Shown here in pieces: positions 33,226-44,924 of a stretch of 64,000 bases of DNA. Under the pieces are notes generated by a model. The model was given only the letters and a program-made list of their open reading frames with translations, did no database searches and had not been told where the DNA came from. Location: assembly GCA_003254925.1 (NCBI GenBank), contig QANZ01044545.1:1-64000 (forward strand), written 5' to 3'. Both the position numbers and the translations under genes were made by a program. Origin of the DNA: Chamaecrista fasciculata. Its lineage: Eukaryota > Streptophyta > Magnoliopsida > Fabales > Fabaceae. Numbering within the stretch: the first letter of the stretch is position 1; every line of letters starts with the position of its first letter.

Positions 33226-33408
33226 GTTTGATGTAATTTGTCTTCAAATAATTTCAAGAGAGGAAAGAAATGCCAAGATGGGAAGCATAGAAGTAATAGA
33301 GAATTAGCATTAATGACTGTAACTCATTTGAAAAGACACACACCCAACCTTCGACAAATTAAATTTCCCGTACATAGTTGATAGTGAATTCATGAGTTTA
33401 TAATTGAC
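33226..33408. repeat. Fragment shared with the 3' flanks of both PDC genes
   Basis: 'gatgtaatttgtcttcaaat' through 'atttgaaaagacac' and 'gagtttataattgacac' also occurs at 39480-39608 (plus 39798 on) and 50085-50300. At about 33408 the sequence switches to 'aacatgatcatat...gaaacatgaaaacgtcatgtc', which belongs to the RLP units (compare 5543). Confidence 0.85.
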
Positions 33409-33988
33409 ACAAACATGATCATATGAATTGAATTGAAACATGAAAACGTCATGTCTATTCCTTTAAGTTCTTGCTGGCCGGGCTTCTTATTTTTCCTAAA
33501 ATAACTCTGGTGCAGGCTGTAGCAACCCATTTTTCAAGAGGACTGATAAAGAATAACGTGTATGTATTCAGCAAAACAAGGTATGTCATTAATTACATAT
33601 TTACATTATTTAGATAATTTTGCATTGCAACTACTACTGCAACCAAAATATCAACTCTTTCCACAACAAGTTTACACACACCTCTTTTCTTTTGAAACTA
33701 GCAAACTTTAATCTATTACTAGCACTGCTAATTTAGACTACATAATTGTAATAAGTTCATATCTTATTTCAGGGGAAAAATCCATATTTTATTATACATC
33801 AAAACGATGCCAAAAGAAGGAAAGAAAAGAAACATATATGTGTATGAGTGTGTGTAAAGAGTAAATAAGATACTCTGCTTACTTTGCTCTGAGCAGATCA
33901 GTAAGGCTTCCACTTTAGAGTTCTAAAACTTTTTCCAGCACGGGATTCGTAAACAAAATCCAACTGAGGGAAGATATGGAAAAGAAGA
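33409..33988. other. 3' flank of RLP-C
   Basis: Related to 5540-6060 and 25610-25890. Positions 33898-33988 hold the now untranslated former coding sequence of the RLP-C tail. Confidence 0.7.
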
Positions 33989-36900
33989 TCATAACTTCCA
34001 ATACCACATTCTCCATTGGCTCCAAAACATGAGGGGCATGATAACAAGCCCAAATCCAAAGGCAAATCCTAATTCAGCACTCAAGAAATTCCAATCAATT
34101 GAAATCCCACCATCAGAATGAGGGGTTTCAGATGTTGGTGGTGAAAACTTTCCATCACCATTACAATTTTGGGTCAAGGGAGGCCCACATAACCCATTGT
34201 TGCCTGCAAAGGAAGCTGCTTCAAACGATTGAATTTGAGTACCGGTTGGGATTCTCCCCTCAAGATCATTATAGGAGAGATTCAAGAATGCAAGAAAAGA
34301 TAAACTTGCAAGATCAGTGGGAATCCCTCCTCTCAAGAAGTTGGTTGACAGGTCCAATGACTCGAGACGTTTCAGATTACCCATTGATGATGGTATGTGA
34401 CCTGAGAAAGCATTGTAAGACAAGTTAAGAACAAGAAGTGCTTTGAAACTTGTGAGCTCCTCCGGTATCGGCCCTTCGAAATGATTGGATGAGAAATCCA
34501 AGGAAGTGAAGACAGTGAGGATTTTCACATACTTCATCTGTAGGCCTTTGTTGATGACTGTGACTGAATCTTGGTAACGTGTGAGATCAGGTGAATGGAC
34601 ATCAGGGAACATGTGGTCAATCACATAAGGAGGCTCAATTGTTATAAGCCTAGCCAACTTCAATCCAAGATCTTTGTTTATGACAGCAAGTGAATCCTCA
34701 AAATGCAAAGGATCAAAGTTATCGTAGATATCAAAGAACAAGTGGCCAAACTCTGAGCCTGCTTCATCTCCATCCAGCATCATATGTTTCCAGGTTCTTA
34801 AAAGCTCTCCTGGCAATTTACCCATGAAGTTATTTGAGGCCACATCAACAATCTGAAGCATCTTCCAATCTCCAATATTATTTGGACACCCATTGATAGG
34901 CCCATAGAATTTATTTGACCTCAAAATCAGAACTCGAAGGGTGGAAATACCTTTCAAGAAGCAAGGAAATCTATCAAACAACATATTGTTTCCAATATTT
35001 AAGACTTGTAATTTCTTGCAATTGGCCAGAGATCTTGGAATGGTACCTTTCAAGAGATTTCCATTGAGATCTAGGAACCTTAGAGCACATGAAGGAGGCA
35101 TTGTGTCTGAAATACTCCCACTGAGTTTGTTTCCTCCAAGACTCAACACCCTGATATTGCTACTCATTGTTATCAAACACTTCGGTATCAAGCCAATGAA
35201 GCTATTGTGAGAAAGATCGAGCACTCGAAGATTCGAAGCATTGCAGAAGGATTCATCAATTTTTCCATGCAAGGAATTGTTTGAAAGAGAAAGGGAAAAT
35301 GCAAAAGGGAGGTGGTTACCGATGTCAAATGGAATGATTGAGCTGAACCTATTGTTTGAGTAGTCAATATATGGTGCATATCTTGGAAAAAAAGGAAACC
35401 CTTGTAGTTGGTTAGAGTGAAGGTCAAGGACAAACAAGTTTGAACTAAGGTTATAAAAAGGTCCTTCCAAATTGGTCAGAAAGTTATTGGAGAGATTAAG
35501 GTGGATCATTATATCAAGTCTCCAAATCCAATTTGGTAGTGTTCCTTGAATCTCATTGTTTGCCAAGTCTAACCACAGCAAAGTGGATTGGTTTCTCAAG
35601 AACATAGGGATCTCCTTCAACTTGCAAGAAGCCAGCATCAGATTTGCCATCTTGGGATAGGAAGAAAGGTCATCTTCTAGGCTTGCCTGAACCGACAAGT
35701 TGTTGTGCGAAAGGTCGAGTGTAACTAAACTTTTGAGCCCCTTAATCATGTTGAGCTGCACTGTTCCATTAAACTTGTTTGAAGATAGTTGGAGGATGCT
35801 AAGCCTTCTCAAATGAAAGAAAGAAAATGGAATGGGTCCTTCTAAGTTATTGCCACTCAAACCGATTGTTCTTAGCACTGAGGAAGACTCGAGAAAGTTC
35901 TCCAATTGACCATCAAAATGATTATAGGAGAGCTCAAGGTCTTCTAAACACGGGAGTGTAAAAAGATAGGAGGGGACACTTCCATGGAGGGAGTTGTATC
36001 GTAAATCAATGCTAACAAGATTTATTAGGCCTCCAAATTGAGCTGATGAGATCTCACCTCTTAAACCATTGCGAAAAAGGGATAAGAATTTGAGATTCTT
36101 GGCCATATTGAAAGATGGAAGTGAACCTGTGAAGTTATTAGAAGACAAGTCCAGATGAACAAGTTGGGAGAGTTCGGACACTGAATTAGGAATCACTCCT
36201 CCGAATCGGCAGTTGGATAGATTTAATGTGGATAACTGCCTCAGATTGAAAACAGAATCTGGTATTTTTCCAGAGAAATTTGTATAACTAAAGTTCAAGG
36301 TTTTGATAGAGACAAGATGTGGGAAGTTTGGCAAAGAACCATGAAGATTCTCATTACTTGATAAGTCAAGGACTTGTAGTGTTTGAATTTGGAAGATATC
36401 TTTTGGAAAAACTTCACTCAAGCCACAACTGCTAAGTTGCAAGGTGGTCAGATTGGAAAAATTTGCAAAGGATTCAGGCACTTGGCTTGACAGATTGTTT
36501 TGGTTCAATTTTATCACATTGAGTGATTGTAGCTTTGCTAGGGAAGAATCAATAGGTCCGGAGAGATTGCAAGATGACATGCTAAGAACTCGAAGATTTC
36601 GCAATGGAGATAAAGCATGGATCCAGTCATTTCCCTTGGCCAATATAGTTATGCCATCCAAATACAATTCTTTGAGTTCTGTGAGGTTTTGCAGAAGCAT
36701 TGATATATTTAGCTCCTCAAGCTTAAGAGCCTGATGATGTGAGGGAAATGTAGAAGACAAGTCAAGAGTAACCAACCTTGTAAGGCGAGCAATGTCGATT
36801 GGAACCTGCCCCTCAAAGCCGGCATTCGAGAAATTCAGATACCTCAAATTCTTCAGCTCTTGCAACCCTGAAGGGATCAAAGAATGAAAGTGATTGAAAG

Positions 36901-37228
36901 CCAAATTCAAGCTTTGCAGAGATTGGAGGCTGAAAAGAGTGCTTGAATTGTCAAATCTTCCATCTGAGATCAATTCCTCACTCAAGTCAAGAGCTATAAC
37001 ATGACCATTTTCGCATGTTACCCCATTCCACAAGCAACAATCCTCACTTTGATCCCAATGAACGAGTTTTCTGGATCTTTCAGGGTTGAATGTGAGGCTG
37101 TTCTTAAAATGGAGCAACAAGGATTGGTGATGGCTAATACAACGAGCATTCACCATAAATATGTTACTGCACAAGTTAATTAAGCAGAAGGGTATCAGAA
37201 AAAGCCACAAGATTTGGTGATTTCTCAT
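33989..37228 (-). CDS. RLP-C, LRR receptor-like protein with shortened tail, 1079 aa
   Basis: Single-exon receptor-like protein of the same class but a different lineage from RLP-A/B. Signal peptide (about 1-28), CCLWNGVTC at 64-72, about thirty plant-type LRRs, an enlarged non-LRR island, closing repeats from [22 protein letters not shown] cap with GLCGPPL, and membrane helix at about 1048-1068. The island contains two related copies of one motif (EDSLAVINKDLGLKL and QDSVTVINKGLQMKY). The tail stops at WRMWYWKL because 5 bp are missing near 33993 compared with psi-1 and psi-2; about 30 further residues are still readable out of frame down to 33898. The extracellular part is intact, so it may still work, since RLPs signal through partner kinases. 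No kinase domain. Confidence 0.95.
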   Translation of the reverse strand: MRNHQILWLFLIPFCLINLCSNIFMVNARCISHHQSLLLHFKNSLTFNPERSRKLVHWDQSEDCCLWNGVTCENGHVIALDLSEELISDGRFDNSSTLFSLQSLQSLNLAFNHFHSLIPSGLQELKNLRYLNFSNAGFEGQVPIDIARLTRLVTLDLSSTFPSHHQALKLEELNISMLLQNLTELKELYLDGITILAKGNDWIHALSPLRNLRVLSMSSCNLSGPIDSSLAKLQSLNVIKLNQNNLSSQVPESFANFSNLTTLQLSSCGLSEVFPKDIFQIQTLQVLDLSSNENLHGSLPNFPHLVSIKTLNFSYTNFSGKIPDSVFNLRQLSTLNLSNCRFGGVIPNSVSELSQLVHLDLSSNNFTGSLPSFNMAKNLKFLSLFRNGLRGEISSAQFGGLINLVSIDLRYNSLHGSVPSYLFTLPCLEDLELSYNHFDGQLENFLESSSVLRTIGLSGNNLEGPIPFSFFHLRRLSILQLSSNKFNGTVQLNMIKGLKSLVTLDLSHNNLSVQASLEDDLSSYPKMANLMLASCKLKEIPMFLRNQSTLLWLDLANNEIQGTLPNWIWRLDIMIHLNLSNNFLTNLEGPFYNLSSNLFVLDLHSNQLQGFPFFPRYAPYIDYSNNRFSSIIPFDIGNHLPFAFSLSLSNNSLHGKIDESFCNASNLRVLDLSHNSFIGLIPKCLITMSSNIRVLSLGGNKLSGSISDTMPPSCALRFLDLNGNLLKGTIPRSLANCKKLQVLNIGNNMLFDRFPCFLKGISTLRVLILRSNKFYGPINGCPNNIGDWKMLQIVDVASNNFMGKLPGELLRTWKHMMLDGDEAGSEFGHLFFDIYDNFDPLHFEDSLAVINKDLGLKLARLITIEPPYVIDHMFPDVHSPDLTRYQDSVTVINKGLQMKYVKILTVFTSLDFSSNHFEGPIPEELTSFKALLVLNLSYNAFSGHIPSSMGNLKRLESLDLSTNFLRGGIPTDLASLSFLAFLNLSYNDLEGRIPTGTQIQSFEAASFAGNNGLCGPPLTQNCNGDGKFSPPTSETPHSDGGISIDWNFLSAELGFAFGFGLVIMPLMFWSQWRMWYWKL

Positions 37229-37315
37229 TGGAGTTGATTCTGAGAACCACCCTTCAAATTAAACGATTGCTTAAGAAAGGTGAAGAGGGATATTGCACTG
37301 AACATTCTTATTCTT

Positions 37316-37324
37316 CCTTTTATA
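37316..37324 (-). promoter_or_regulatory. TATA box of RLP-C
   Basis: TATAAAAGG on the minus strand, about 90 bases before the start codon and within a suitable AT context. Confidence 0.55.
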
Positions 37325-38419
37325 GACTTGGAATTACCTTGCTGTTTAAGGCTAAAGTCTAACGTTATGTGTTGAGTTTCTTTTCCATCACTATAGTAAA
37401 CTAACAGTCTCATCATGAAGTATACAAGATAAATAAGATTATATCCTGTGAAGAATTACTAAACAATCTCATCTTTGACCCTTTCAGATCATTTTTAAGA
37501 ATTTTTTCCTCACTTGTGGAAGAAAACATTCTCGCCAAGTCTGTTAGCTAGTAGTTCTTAATGCTTACTTTTCTTTTGTTGGATTTTCCAATTTTTTTTT
37601 AATATAAACCATCTTAATTCAATTCGAAAAATTGTCAAACACTAAAGAGGCCTTAGGTACGCAGATAAAAAAAATTAATTTTGGGATTATGAAGTTTGGA
37701 CTAAACTAATCCTACGTATGATATGCAGATTAAAAATATAGTCTATGGAATATAATATTCTCGGGAATAACTTAATAATATGAAACTTGAATTTTTTAAT
37801 CTCACATAAAAGGGTGAAATTATTCCAATTCAACATATTTATATATTGTTCTTTCATTGATAAATTATTTTTATAATAATATTTAATCTTCATTAGTTAT
37901 TACTTTATTGATTAAAAATATTAAATAAATATTTTTTTTAATAAAACGACTAGTTTGTATCCAACTAGACTTGACCCTTTTCAGCTCATTTGAAAAAGAA
38001 CTAGTTCGGCTCAACCCATTTAAAAAATAACTTAAATTTGCTAATTTTTCATGTATACGTTTTTTTTTGTGTTGGTTGAAAGTTTAAGTGAGTTTGGCCC
38101 TAGAGCTCACGAAGGCAGGCTTCATGAGCCTTATAGAGGTACTTACAAATTATCTACCAACGGGTTAAATCTATTTTGATAACTCTACTTGAATTGTTTA
38201 GCATATTATTTTCATTGTGTACTTCTTTATTATGTAATTTACTCATTTTAACAAACATATATCTTATTGCTATAACTACATAAAATTAGCAATTGCAGGA
38301 AGAGGAGGAATTCTAGCGAGGACATGGGAGGCCAGAAGCTTTAATAATTATTAACTTCATTGAACTTTTTAAAGCCTGATATCATAAGTGTCAATTAATG
38401 ACCAATTCAATAAGAATTG
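37325..38419. other. Intergenic DNA upstream of RLP-C
   Basis: AT-rich; no gene, element end or repeat that I can support. Confidence 0.5.
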
Positions 38420-38812
38420 CCTAATCGGTAGTTAGCTAAGAGGAAAGCACTATATAAGGTCTTGGGCTCTCCAACTTTAACAACTAGCTTTTGAGGCGTG
38501 GTTCTCCTAAGAGCTTATACTCGTATCAATTGATGCTTTTGAGCAGACCGACACGGAGGGGGCGACCTATAGGCTGGATTAAGGTACGTACGATGCGTCG
38601 TGCCGAATACACGGAAAGGGCTATCAATGGACCAGTGTCGATAGTGTGAGCCGCCGTAGACGTCGGCTTTCGATGGGTATGTAATGATACGAGTCCCACA
38701 TCGTGTAGTTAGTTAAGAGTAAAGCACTATATAAGGCCTTATACTCGTATCAAATTCCAACTTCAACAGCTAGCTTTTGAGGCGTGGTTCTCTCAAAGGC
38801 ATACTCGTATCA
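38420..38812 (+). mobile_element. TRIM-like miniature LTR retrotransposon
   Basis: Two direct repeats share 'agcactatataagg', 'caactagctttt', 'gaggcgtggttctc' and 'actcgtatca': a left copy (38420-38528) and a right copy (38685-38812). The right copy begins TGATACGAGT and ends ACTCGTATCA, perfect inverted termini. The left copy has lost about its first 10 bases. AATTG occurs on both sides (38415-38419 and 38813-38817, the latter as AATTG after TCA), consistent with a 5-bp duplication. The roughly 156-bp interior has no gene. Confidence 0.75.
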
Positions 38813-39479
38813 AATTGCTTTCAATATGTAGGAGGAAATTGGAAAACGCAATCTTTCTTCATCTTTGTGTTAGGTAATATTGCTCGCGAGTCTCGCACGG
38901 AGATAGAGCAAAAATTACAAAAAAGGCACATTCTGTGGTTTTAATTTTTCTTCTTCACTTTAAATCAGTGGAAAATTATTCCAAAGATTTGAAATCTGCA
39001 TAATTCGTCCATCATCTTTGTACAAATACTGTGTGAAGTCTTTGTCTTCGTTCACTAATAATACGCGTAATTTGGAAGTCAATGTATGATGAGTCTTCGC
39101 TATAAGCCTATAAGCAGTAAACAGATACATTATGCACTTTGAGTTACTTTTCCTAATTAATTTTCTATGAATGGGACACTCACCACTCGCTATCGGTTTG
39201 CAATTGGAGGTTGCTATCAAATTTCCTGATAAAATATAATATATATCAGGAGTGTCCCCTCATCTCTACTTATATTGATGGAAATCCCAAGCATTAACAA
39301 GAAAATTAATAATATATATCTATATATATAATAAAAATAATTATATAAATATATGAATATTTGAATAATTTAATGAAATTACTTAAATATTTTTACTTTG
39401 CATTCAAAATAAATTAAAACAACATCTTATAGTCTATAAAAAAATTTACTTGGGTTGACTAAAAATGAGTTCACAATAA
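38813..39479. other. Intergenic DNA
   Basis: No recognisable gene or element. Confidence 0.4.
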
Positions 39480-40222
39480 TGTTTGATGTAATTTGTCTTC
39501 AAATCGTTTCAAAAGAGGAAAGAAAGGGCAAGATGAGAACTTGAGAAGCATAGAATCAGAAGTAATCGAGAATTAGCATTAATGACCGTAACACATTTGA
39601 AAAGACACGGGAATGGATCCTCTGCTGTAAAATTATGGTGTTGTCCATGCTGACTGTGTTAATTTTAGCTTTTAAAAATTTATGTGTTTTGGGTTAAAAC
39701 AATATGAGCCATTAGATGAAAAATTAACCATGTAGATTTGATAAACAGCATGACAGCACCACAATTTTACAACAGAGGATCCATTCCCAAAAGACACACA
39801 CCCCCACCCTTGGACAAAATAAACCTCCCGTACATAATACATAGACCCTCTTGATGATCACGAGTTCATGAATTTATACTTCTTCTGATTTTGAATATTT
39901 ATTTTTTAAGGTTAATACAAAGAAATAATAAATTCACCTAAAATAAAAAAAATGAGATAAGAAAATTAAATTGTCTTATTAAATTACTCATAGTTAATTC
40001 CACCAATTCAACTTCTACTAACAACTTAATAGAGATAGAATTGTAAAAAGAATAATTAATATTTTTTATTTGTAAAATATAAATATTTTAAAAAACAATA
40101 ATACCCTCCATAGACACTTTAGTTATTCGGAACCAAAGGGAGTAATTAACTTAAATAGGCACTCTAGTTAATTATCTAATAATTAATTAATGCAACAACA
40201 ATAATCTCATAAGTAGTTGAGA
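39480..40222. repeat. 3' flank of PDC-1, paralogous to 50085-50381
   Basis: Matches the PDC-2 flank apart from the MITE at 39609-39788 and AT-rich extra sequence (about 39880-40130). The match resumes right before the stop codon ('taattaatgcaacaa'). Confidence 0.75.
39609..39788. mobile_element. Mutator-like MITE, 180 bp
   Basis: Near-perfect terminal inverted repeats GGGAATGGATCCTCTG...CAGAGGATCCATTCCC with a perfect 9-bp duplication AAAAGACAC (39600-39608 and 39789-39797). The two paralogous flanks (near 33340 and 50205) keep the empty site. Confidence 0.95.
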
Positions 40223-43200
40223 TCACTGAGGGTTAGGAGGACGGCTATTAGCAGCAGAAACTCTAGAACCCCATTCAAGCAACTCTTTGCTGGTATCATC
40301 CTTATGCACTATCACCTCTATGAAACACAAGCTTTCCTTCTTTGGTCCTGTTGCTGTTGCTATTGCTTCAATCAGCTCCTCTTCACAAAATACCTGCAAT
40401 TTAAAATATAGTAGTAATTAAGGTCTCATAACTTTTATTGAGATCTCAAGTTAGTCCCATATTTTGTTGTACTTTTGGTTTCATATTTTTTGTTCATGTC
40501 TCAATTTGGTTCCATGTTTCACTTTTGGTTTCATATCTTTGGGTCAAGTTGCAAAATTGATCTTATATCTTTTGGTCAAGTTGCAAAATTGATCTCATAT
40601 CTTTATAAAAGGTTTCACAATGTGGGGCTAACTGAAACTTTTTTGCAATGATATAAGACCAAATTGAGACTTGAGCAAAAGTTATTATGAATAAATATTG
40701 TAATTATTAAAATTTTCATCAAAATTTATAAATTTTTAATTATTTTTATATATAAATATATGCCGTATTGTATCGAGTAATTTTAAAAATTTGACGTATC
40801 AGTGTGTTCATGTCTGTCACAAGTGTCCATGCTTTAGATACCTTAACCAATGATATACATAACTAATCTAAACGAAGGACATTGATTATATAATCTTGTA
40901 TTTGATGTGATGAGAAACTAATAATTACCTTGGTGGTCCAGCATTTGCCTTGACCATTGTGAATTGCATCAACCAGGGCAGTGTAATTCCAATTCTTGAT
41001 GACATTGTATGGCCCATCATGTATTTCCACTTCAATTGTGTATCCTCCATTGTTTATCAGAAATATTATGCTCTTCTGCCCACATCTCACCATTGTAGAT
41101 ACCTCCTGTGCAGTCATCTGCAAATTAATTAACATGTAAACATATTCAATTAGCAACCTTTTCTCCAAATCTCGTCCATGCTTAATTAGTTAATTAACTT
41201 CCTTTTGATCACAATCATTAAGTGGACTAATTAATTAATTAACGAGTAATAATTAAAAGACGAAGAAGAAGAACCTGAAAGCTTCCATCTCCAATGCAAG
41301 CAATGACTCGCTTCTCAGGAACAGCTTGTGCGTAGCCAAGTGTTGCCCCCACTGACCATCCAATCGATCCATATTGCATTTGGAACTCGTACCTGTCCGT
41401 CAATATTTCAATTCATTTTCATCTTCACCATTCATATACAGTTTATTTTTAGTGTAAACTATTAATTTAATCCTCCAATTCTGTAAAACATGTTATTTTA
41501 GTCCTTGAATTTTCAAATATTTAATTTAGTTTATGAAAATTTATTACTAATTACAATTTAGTCCCTCTAGGAATTATGTTGTACATTATTATTAGAATAT
41601 TCATGAAGGGACTAATTTGTAACGAATCATATATATTTACAGACAAAATTAAACATTTCAGAAAATCAAATATTAGAAAAACTATATACATATAATCTAG
41701 GGACTAAAATAACAATTTACACTATTAGTTTCTCTAAGTAACCAAAAATTTCAATAAAGTTTAAAGACTAAAATTACAGACTCATACAATTTAACATCTA
41801 GAATATGAATTTATTCTTTTTTTACCATCTTAAATAAGCTAGACACCAATCAATCAAGTGCTGGTATTCAAATGCAATTCAAACAAATTCAATAATGGAT
41901 AAACTTGTGTTTCAATGTATAGTGATTCATTACAAAAAGAGTCGAAATTGAAGCTTACCCACATGCCCTTGGAAGTTTCAGCTTCTGGCAATTAAACCAA
42001 GAATCTCCAGTCTCAGCAATAACAGCAGTTTCATGAGACAGCATATTCTGAATATGTTGAAACAGAACATTCACTCTCAATGGCTCTATAGGCTCTGCCT
42101 TCACAGGAACACCATCAGGCACATATATCCTATGATAATTCTCATAAGAACTATTATTCCTCTTCACTCTCTTAGCCAATTCCCTAAGAAAATCCTTCAT
42201 GAGAACACACCCAAAAGCCGGTCCATTTCCCACAATAACCCGGTCCGGCTGAACAATTATAGCCTTCTCCTTCTTCAGAAGCAGAGAGTACCCAACAGAG
42301 CTATAGTCATTGAAAATCGGACCGGCGAACACGTAAGCATCGGCCGATTCTACGATCTCGACGCAGAATGCCGTGCTCACTGCACCCCAATATGTTCCAA
42401 TGAAGTGAGGGTGGTGCTCCGGGACTAGTCCTTTTGCCATTGGCATCACGGCCAACGCGTAGCCGCAAGCATCGGCGAGCTCGACGAAGGCGTCGCCGGC
42501 GTGAGCCACTCGGAGTTTGGGGCCTCCGACAAGGACGGGTTTCACTGCCTTGTTGAGGAATTCTGCTGCTGCTTCCACTGCTGCCTCCAACCCCATCTCA
42601 TTACTCAATCTGTGAAAAAAATGTTAAAGTGTAAATTTAATCAGCTCAATTTTCAATTTGGCCGTGTATCTTTTTGATCGTACTTTTGATGTCCTAATTT
42701 GATTCAAGATTATTTTTTGTCTCATATCTTTTGATCAAGTTGGAGAATTAATCTCATATCTTTACAAAAATTTCACGATTAATTTCACTGGACTCAAAGA
42801 TTTAAGAACAATTCTGCATCTGAATATATATATATATATATATGACCAATTCTGCACCTGACCCAAATATATATGACCAATTTTACACTTGACCAAAAGA
42901 TATAAGACCAAATCTGCATCAAAAAAATATATAGGACCAAATTGGGACCTAACTCAAAGATATAGGAGCAAAAGTGTAACAAAAGCAATTACAAGACCAA
43001 ATTGAAAACTGAACAAAATATATGAGACCAAATTTATATTTTGACAAAAAATAACATCAACATTAATTGACAACCTAAGACATGGACACAATGAAATGAG
43101 ATACATGTTGGGATATGAGATATGACTCTGTTTTTGAGGTGTTGATAGAGAATTTTTGGAGGAGAGTAGAAAGTACTTTGGGGAGAGGGAGAATGGAACG

Positions 43201-44924
43201 GGATCAAGAACGAAAGTAGGGTGAGGAATTCCGGGGAGGTTGCAGCTGATACTTATGTAAACAGGCTTGCTTTCTTTCAGAGCCGTTGAAATTGCTGTGT
43301 CGATCAATTCATGTGCATCTTCTAAGTTATTCACTACGGCCTGTAACACCAAAAGTGGATTATGAAACAGAGGAATTTACCAAAATAAGCATTGCTTAGG
43401 ATCATAAACACATATAGAAAACTATTACTATTTTAATATAATAATTTATTATCAGTCAAAACTTCATTTTGGTTCCTAATAATGTTACTCCAAATTCCAT
43501 TTTGGTTCCTATATTTTTTTCTATTTTGGTCCTTAATATTTTCTAACAGTTTCGTTTTGGTCCATAAGGTTTCTTAATAGATTCAACAATTGATCTTTAG
43601 TTATGAATATGATCATATCGTCTCAAGTTCGAATGTGACGATTTCGAAGCTACGATAGGTTACTCTTAATGAGTTATTTCTTTGTACAGTTGGAACTATC
43701 GACAAATGAGATTAAATTAAATCCGAAGGTGGGCTTCTCGTTTCATAAAGTTGGTCATATTTGTCTTGTTTCATGTCTGAATGTAATGAATTGAAATCAA
43801 AACTACAAGTTATTTTTGACGGTTTTTCTTTATTCAATTGGAGACGTTGATAAATATGGTCAAATAGTATTTCGAAAGGTGATTTGGTCAAAACAATAAT
43901 ACCAAAATTATGAGTACTATTTTATTTTGTTTTTCAATATAGCCCTAATAGGATAAAAAAAATAACTCATATAGAGTAAATTAAGCTCTGATTTCGTCAC
44001 ATTTAGACTTAAAACGAGAGAGATATAAATATAGTCCACATTGGGACTTCATGAAATGACTGGTCCACTTTTAAACCAATTTGACCTCATTTACCAACAA
44101 ACGTTATTGGATAGAGAAAGAACTTGTTAAGAGTAACTTTTAACTCTAATTTCATCACATTCAGACATAAAACATGAGAGATATGACCATATTCATTAGT
44201 TATGGACCAAAATAAAATTGTTGAAAAATATTAAGGACCAAAAAAGAATAACAAAACAAATTAGAGATCAAAACAAAATTTTAGGTAATTCATAAAGACC
44301 GAAATAAGATTTTGACCTTTTATTGTCAAATAGAAAATAAGTAACGGCTAGCACTTTGCAGTAGTTAATTAGTTAGCACCACCAATACAAGAAGCAGCTT
44401 GAGGTTTTTGATGTGAAAGAAATTCATCTAATACATACCTGGTAGCAAGTAACGGTCTGGAAACACCGAAGTTCCTGACTGAAATCGGGTAACCCGATAG
44501 TATGATGGAGGATCCGATTTGTTCCATAGTCGTTAGAATTAGGCCCACCAACAATACAAATGAGAGGCAGATTATCACTGTAAGCTCCGGCAATGGCATT
44601 GACGAGGCTAAGGCCACCGACGGTGAAAGTGACGACGCAAGCTCCAACGCCACGGGATCGCGCGTAGCCGTCGGCGGCGTAACCGGCGTTGAGCTCGTTA
44701 CAGCAGCCGACGACGTTGAGCTTCGGCTCGGCGATGAGGTGGTCGAGAAGCGTGAGGTTGAAGTCGCCGGGAACGGAGAATACGTCGGTGACGCCGATCT
44801 CGACGAGCCGAGATGCCAGGTGGCTGCCCAACGTGGAAGGAGGAACAATGGAGTTGTGGATGGCAGAAACGGTGCCGTTTGGGAGGCAACCAATGTCATC
44901 CAGAGACCCAATCTTGGTTTCCAT
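40223..44924 (-). CDS. PDC: Pyruvate decarboxylase, copy 1 (592 aa)
   Basis: Exons on the minus strand: 44439-44924, 43177-43340, 41959-42609, 41275-41392, 40929-41117, 40223-40393 (1779 bp, all GT-AG). Thiamine-diphosphate enzyme converting pyruvate to acetaldehyde and CO2 in the cytosol, the first step of ethanol fermentation. Visible landmarks: [13 protein letters not shown], the catalytic Glu in [16 protein letters not shown], the HH pair in [13 protein letters not shown], and the cofactor motif from GDG to NN (IGDGSFQ ... [11 protein letters not shown]) with its downstream Glu. Compared with copy 2 it lacks 15 residues near the N terminus, before the first conserved block, so activity should be unaffected. 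Introns 1, 2 and 5 hold inserted elements (1098, 567 and 535 bp against 632, 95 and 108). Confidence 0.95.
40424..40690. mobile_element. MITE in PDC-1 intron 5
   Basis: Arms 'ctcataacttttattgag' and 'ttgagcaaaagttattatga' are inverted. The matching intron of copy 2 lacks it. Target duplication not defined. Confidence 0.6.
42630..43045. mobile_element. MITE in PDC-1 intron 2
   Basis: Arms around 'ctcaattttcaatttgg' (42645) and 'ccaaattgaaaactga' (42998) are inverted repeats with many 'gaccaaat' phrases. The copy-2 intron is only 95 bp. Exact ends uncertain. It contains a (TA)n run near 42824-42843. Confidence 0.6.
43454..44318. mobile_element. Mutator-like element in PDC-1 intron 1, 865 bp
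   Basis: Termini AGTCAAAACTTC and GATTTTGACCT are inverted, with repeated 'ttttggtcc' phrases in both arms. The flanks TTTATTATC and TTTATTGTC form a 9-bp duplication with one change. Absent from copy 2. Confidence 0.75.

Noticed and set aside
42033-42428. Plus-strand 131-codon open frame over PDC-1 exon 3
   Set aside because: Opposite-strand shadow, also repeated over copy 2 (51779-52174); it follows the coding constraint of PDC, not its own.
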